DNA of 64,000 nt from Uloborus plumipes (Eukaryota; Arthropoda; Arachnida; Araneae; Uloboridae). The notes under the pieces are model-generated. The model saw only the letters and a list, made by a program, of their open reading frames with translations, made no database searches and was not told where the DNA came from. The position numbers and the translations under genes were made by a program. How positions within the stretch are numbered: position 1 is the stretch's first letter; the number at the start of each line of letters is the position of its first letter. Of this stretch, positions 62,217-64,000 are shown piece by piece. Location: NCBI GenBank assembly GCA_038373865.1, contig JAXGGA010005139.1:16871-80870 (forward strand). The letters run 5' to 3'.

Positions 62217-63928
62217 AGCCTACTTTCCCGTTAAAAATAAAAGAGACGAAAAAAGCATTAAAATTGGCTTAATGCATCTAAAAAATGTCGCCAAGTCCAA
62301 AAAATATCGCCAAGTCCAAAGAATATCGCCAAGTAAAAAAAATATCGCCAAGTAAAAAAAAGTCAAAAAGAAACAAAAAAAATGAAATAAATATCGAAAA
62401 ATTAAAAATTTGAAAGTAGGGTATTGAGATGGGGAATTTGTGTGTCGGTCTGTCGGTCGGTCTGTCGGTCTGTCTGTCCCCCCCTAATAACTTTTGAATG
62501 AACATTCCGATTTGGACGAACTTTTTTTTGTTGGAAAGATCTCGGCGAGTACAGCTCATTCCCATATTTGATTTTTTGATTTGAACAATTTTTGGTTCAA
62601 CTTTGAGCCGTTCAAACAACCGGTCCCGCGATACTAACTTTTGAATGAACAGTCCGATTTGAACAAACTTTTTTTTGTTCGAAAGATCTTTTCAAGGATA
62701 CTTCATTCCCGTATCTACATTTTCGATTTGAACAATTTTTCGTTCAACATTGAACCGTTCAAACAAGCTCTCACCCCTAATAACTTTTGAGTGAACCGTC
62801 CGATTTAAACAAACTTTTTTTGTTCGAAAGATCTCGGCAAGGATACTTCATCCCCGTTTTTAAATTTCCGATTTGAACAATTTTTCGTTCAACATTGAAC
62901 CGTTCAAACAAGCCCTCACACCTAATAACTTTTGAATGAACAGTCCGATTTAAACAAACTTTTTTTTGTTCAAAAGATCTCGGCAAGGATGCTTCATTAC
63001 CGTATTTAAATTTTCAATTTGAACATTTTTTTCGTTCAACATTGAACCGTTCAAACAACCTTTCCCCACCTAATAACTTTTAAGTGAACCGTCCGAATTG
63101 AATAAACTTTTTTTTGTTCGAAAGATCTCGGAGAGGCTCATTCCTATATTTCACTTTTCAATTTGAACCATTTTTCGTTCAATGATGAACCGTTCAGAAA
63201 AAATTTTAACATGAGCGCCTACGGAGAAATTTAAATTGAATGTTGATTCTGAACTTCAAGGCGGATTTCCTTCAAACTAACTTTGTAAGAAAATGGTTTT
63301 GATAAATAATGTATTGTAAAGTACTTTTCTGAATAATCTTCTGTGAGGACTCTGATTCCGACTCCGACTCCGCAAACATGGCGGAAATGCAGGCTCAGAA
63401 AAAATGACTGACTGGGCAGACGATTTTTTGTTTATTTATTTATTTGTTTTGTTTAATTTATTATTATTATTTTTTTTTATCAGACGATTTTTTTTTGTCA
63501 ACAAAAATTTTTCATTCACGAGAGCATTTTATTCCTTATTTATATTTAACAACTGGCAACGGATTAAAAATGAAATTCAAGACATTTTATTAACGAACGA
63601 CTTTTTTTTCTTTCTTTGATAAAATGTGTTTTGAAGTTCTTTGTACTTTTATTTTATTTATTTATTTTTTTTCTTTTGAAAACGATTGTGGAATTTTTCT
63701 ACGGAAGAACTATAACAGTTACATTCTTTAAAAGGTGCGACAAAACTTTATTGACTCGTTTATTTACTTTTTACGTGTCTATTTTATCTGATGAGAGGGG
63801 TATATTTTGCTTTCAGAAATCAGCTTTAAGTGCTATAAAGATATGTTTGACATAATTTTTAGTTTCAGATAATCAAGAGAATATTGATCAGATGCTAATG
63901 CCGATGTCGATGTACGGGAAAGTAGGCT
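62217..63928 (+). mobile_element. 1.7-kb element with ~145-bp tandem array, copy 2
   Basis: AGCCTACTTTCCCGT (62217-62231) to ACGGGAAAGTAGGCT (63914-63928). About five units at roughly 62480-63195 with the same words as copy 1 (TTGAACCGTTCAAACAA, CCTAATAACTTTTGA, GTTCGAAAGATCTCGG). Includes a short (TGTCGGTC)n run at 62442-62475. Length differs from copy 1 by only 14 bp. Minus-strand frames of 69-113 codons across the array arise from the repeat and are not taken as genes. Confidence 0.88.
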
Positions 63929-64000
63929 CGTTTAGTTCTTGACAGAACTTCTTGTTGAACTTAGCGATATTTTCAAGATGCATTAAGCCATTTGTAATGC
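63929..64000. other. Window edge
   Basis: TTTAGTTCTTGACAGAACTT repeats the sequence that follows copy 1 (35478), so the homology continues a little beyond the terminal repeat. Nothing else is seen. Confidence 0.4.

Overview
This is a eukaryotic nuclear window, AT-rich and intron-dominated, almost certainly animal. It holds one recognisable host gene: a fatty-acid amide hydrolase 2-like (FAAH2, amidase-signature) serine hydrolase on the minus strand. The coding sequence has seven exons (E1 61148-61334, E2 58776-58995, E3 45920-46129, E4 36567-36686, E5 25588-25742, E6 23742-23837, E7 21756-22343) spread over about 39.6 kb for about 1.57 kb of coding sequence. All junctions are GT-AG, intron phases are 0,1,1,1,0,0, and the predicted product is about 524 residues. 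The catalytic Lys129-Ser204-Ser228 have the same spacing (75 and 24) as the FAAH triad. Exon 1 carries an apparent one-base excess in a G5 run, so it reads in two frames. The long TE-filled introns, the mix of mobile elements and several tRNA-derived SINE families would fit an arthropod such as a chelicerate, but that placement is inference and weak.

Nearly everything else is transposable-element material, much of it nested. From left to right: a broken Tc1-like transposase (1-545); MITE families and a 2.2 kb internally deleted hAT-type element (6158-8340); a tRNA-SINE inserted in an inverted-repeat element (11.3-12.0 kb); copies of a ~0.75 kb repeat called R1 here; a solo LTR with heat-shock-element-like motifs (17179-17787); TTAA-flanked piggyBac-like MITEs (seven loci); and the terminal exons E7-E5 of the gene (21.7-25.7 kb), with MITEs in and beside the introns.

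Intron 4 (25.7-36.6 kb) holds a 2.6 kb hAT foldback inside an R1 copy, and a 2.9 kb TA-flanked element that contains further elements. Intron 3 (36.7-45.9 kb) holds a 5.3 kb hAT-ended element, which contains a 4.1 kb Helitron, which contains a 1.9 kb inverted duplication with unrecognised coding remnants. Intron 2 (46.1-58.8 kb) holds SINEs, small hAT MITEs, a 243-bp near-perfect palindrome and a second Helitron with helicase remnants that has been split by a pogo-like MITE and two SINEs. Intron 1 holds a 1.7 kb inverted-repeat element with a SINE inside. Upstream of the start codon lie another piggyBac-like MITE and a second copy of a 1.7 kb repeat with an internal ~145-bp tandem array.

No rRNA gene, convincing functional tRNA gene, CRISPR array or operon was found. 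Family names such as A, B, C, D and R1 are local labels used only here. Boundaries come from reading terminal repeats and target-site duplications by eye.
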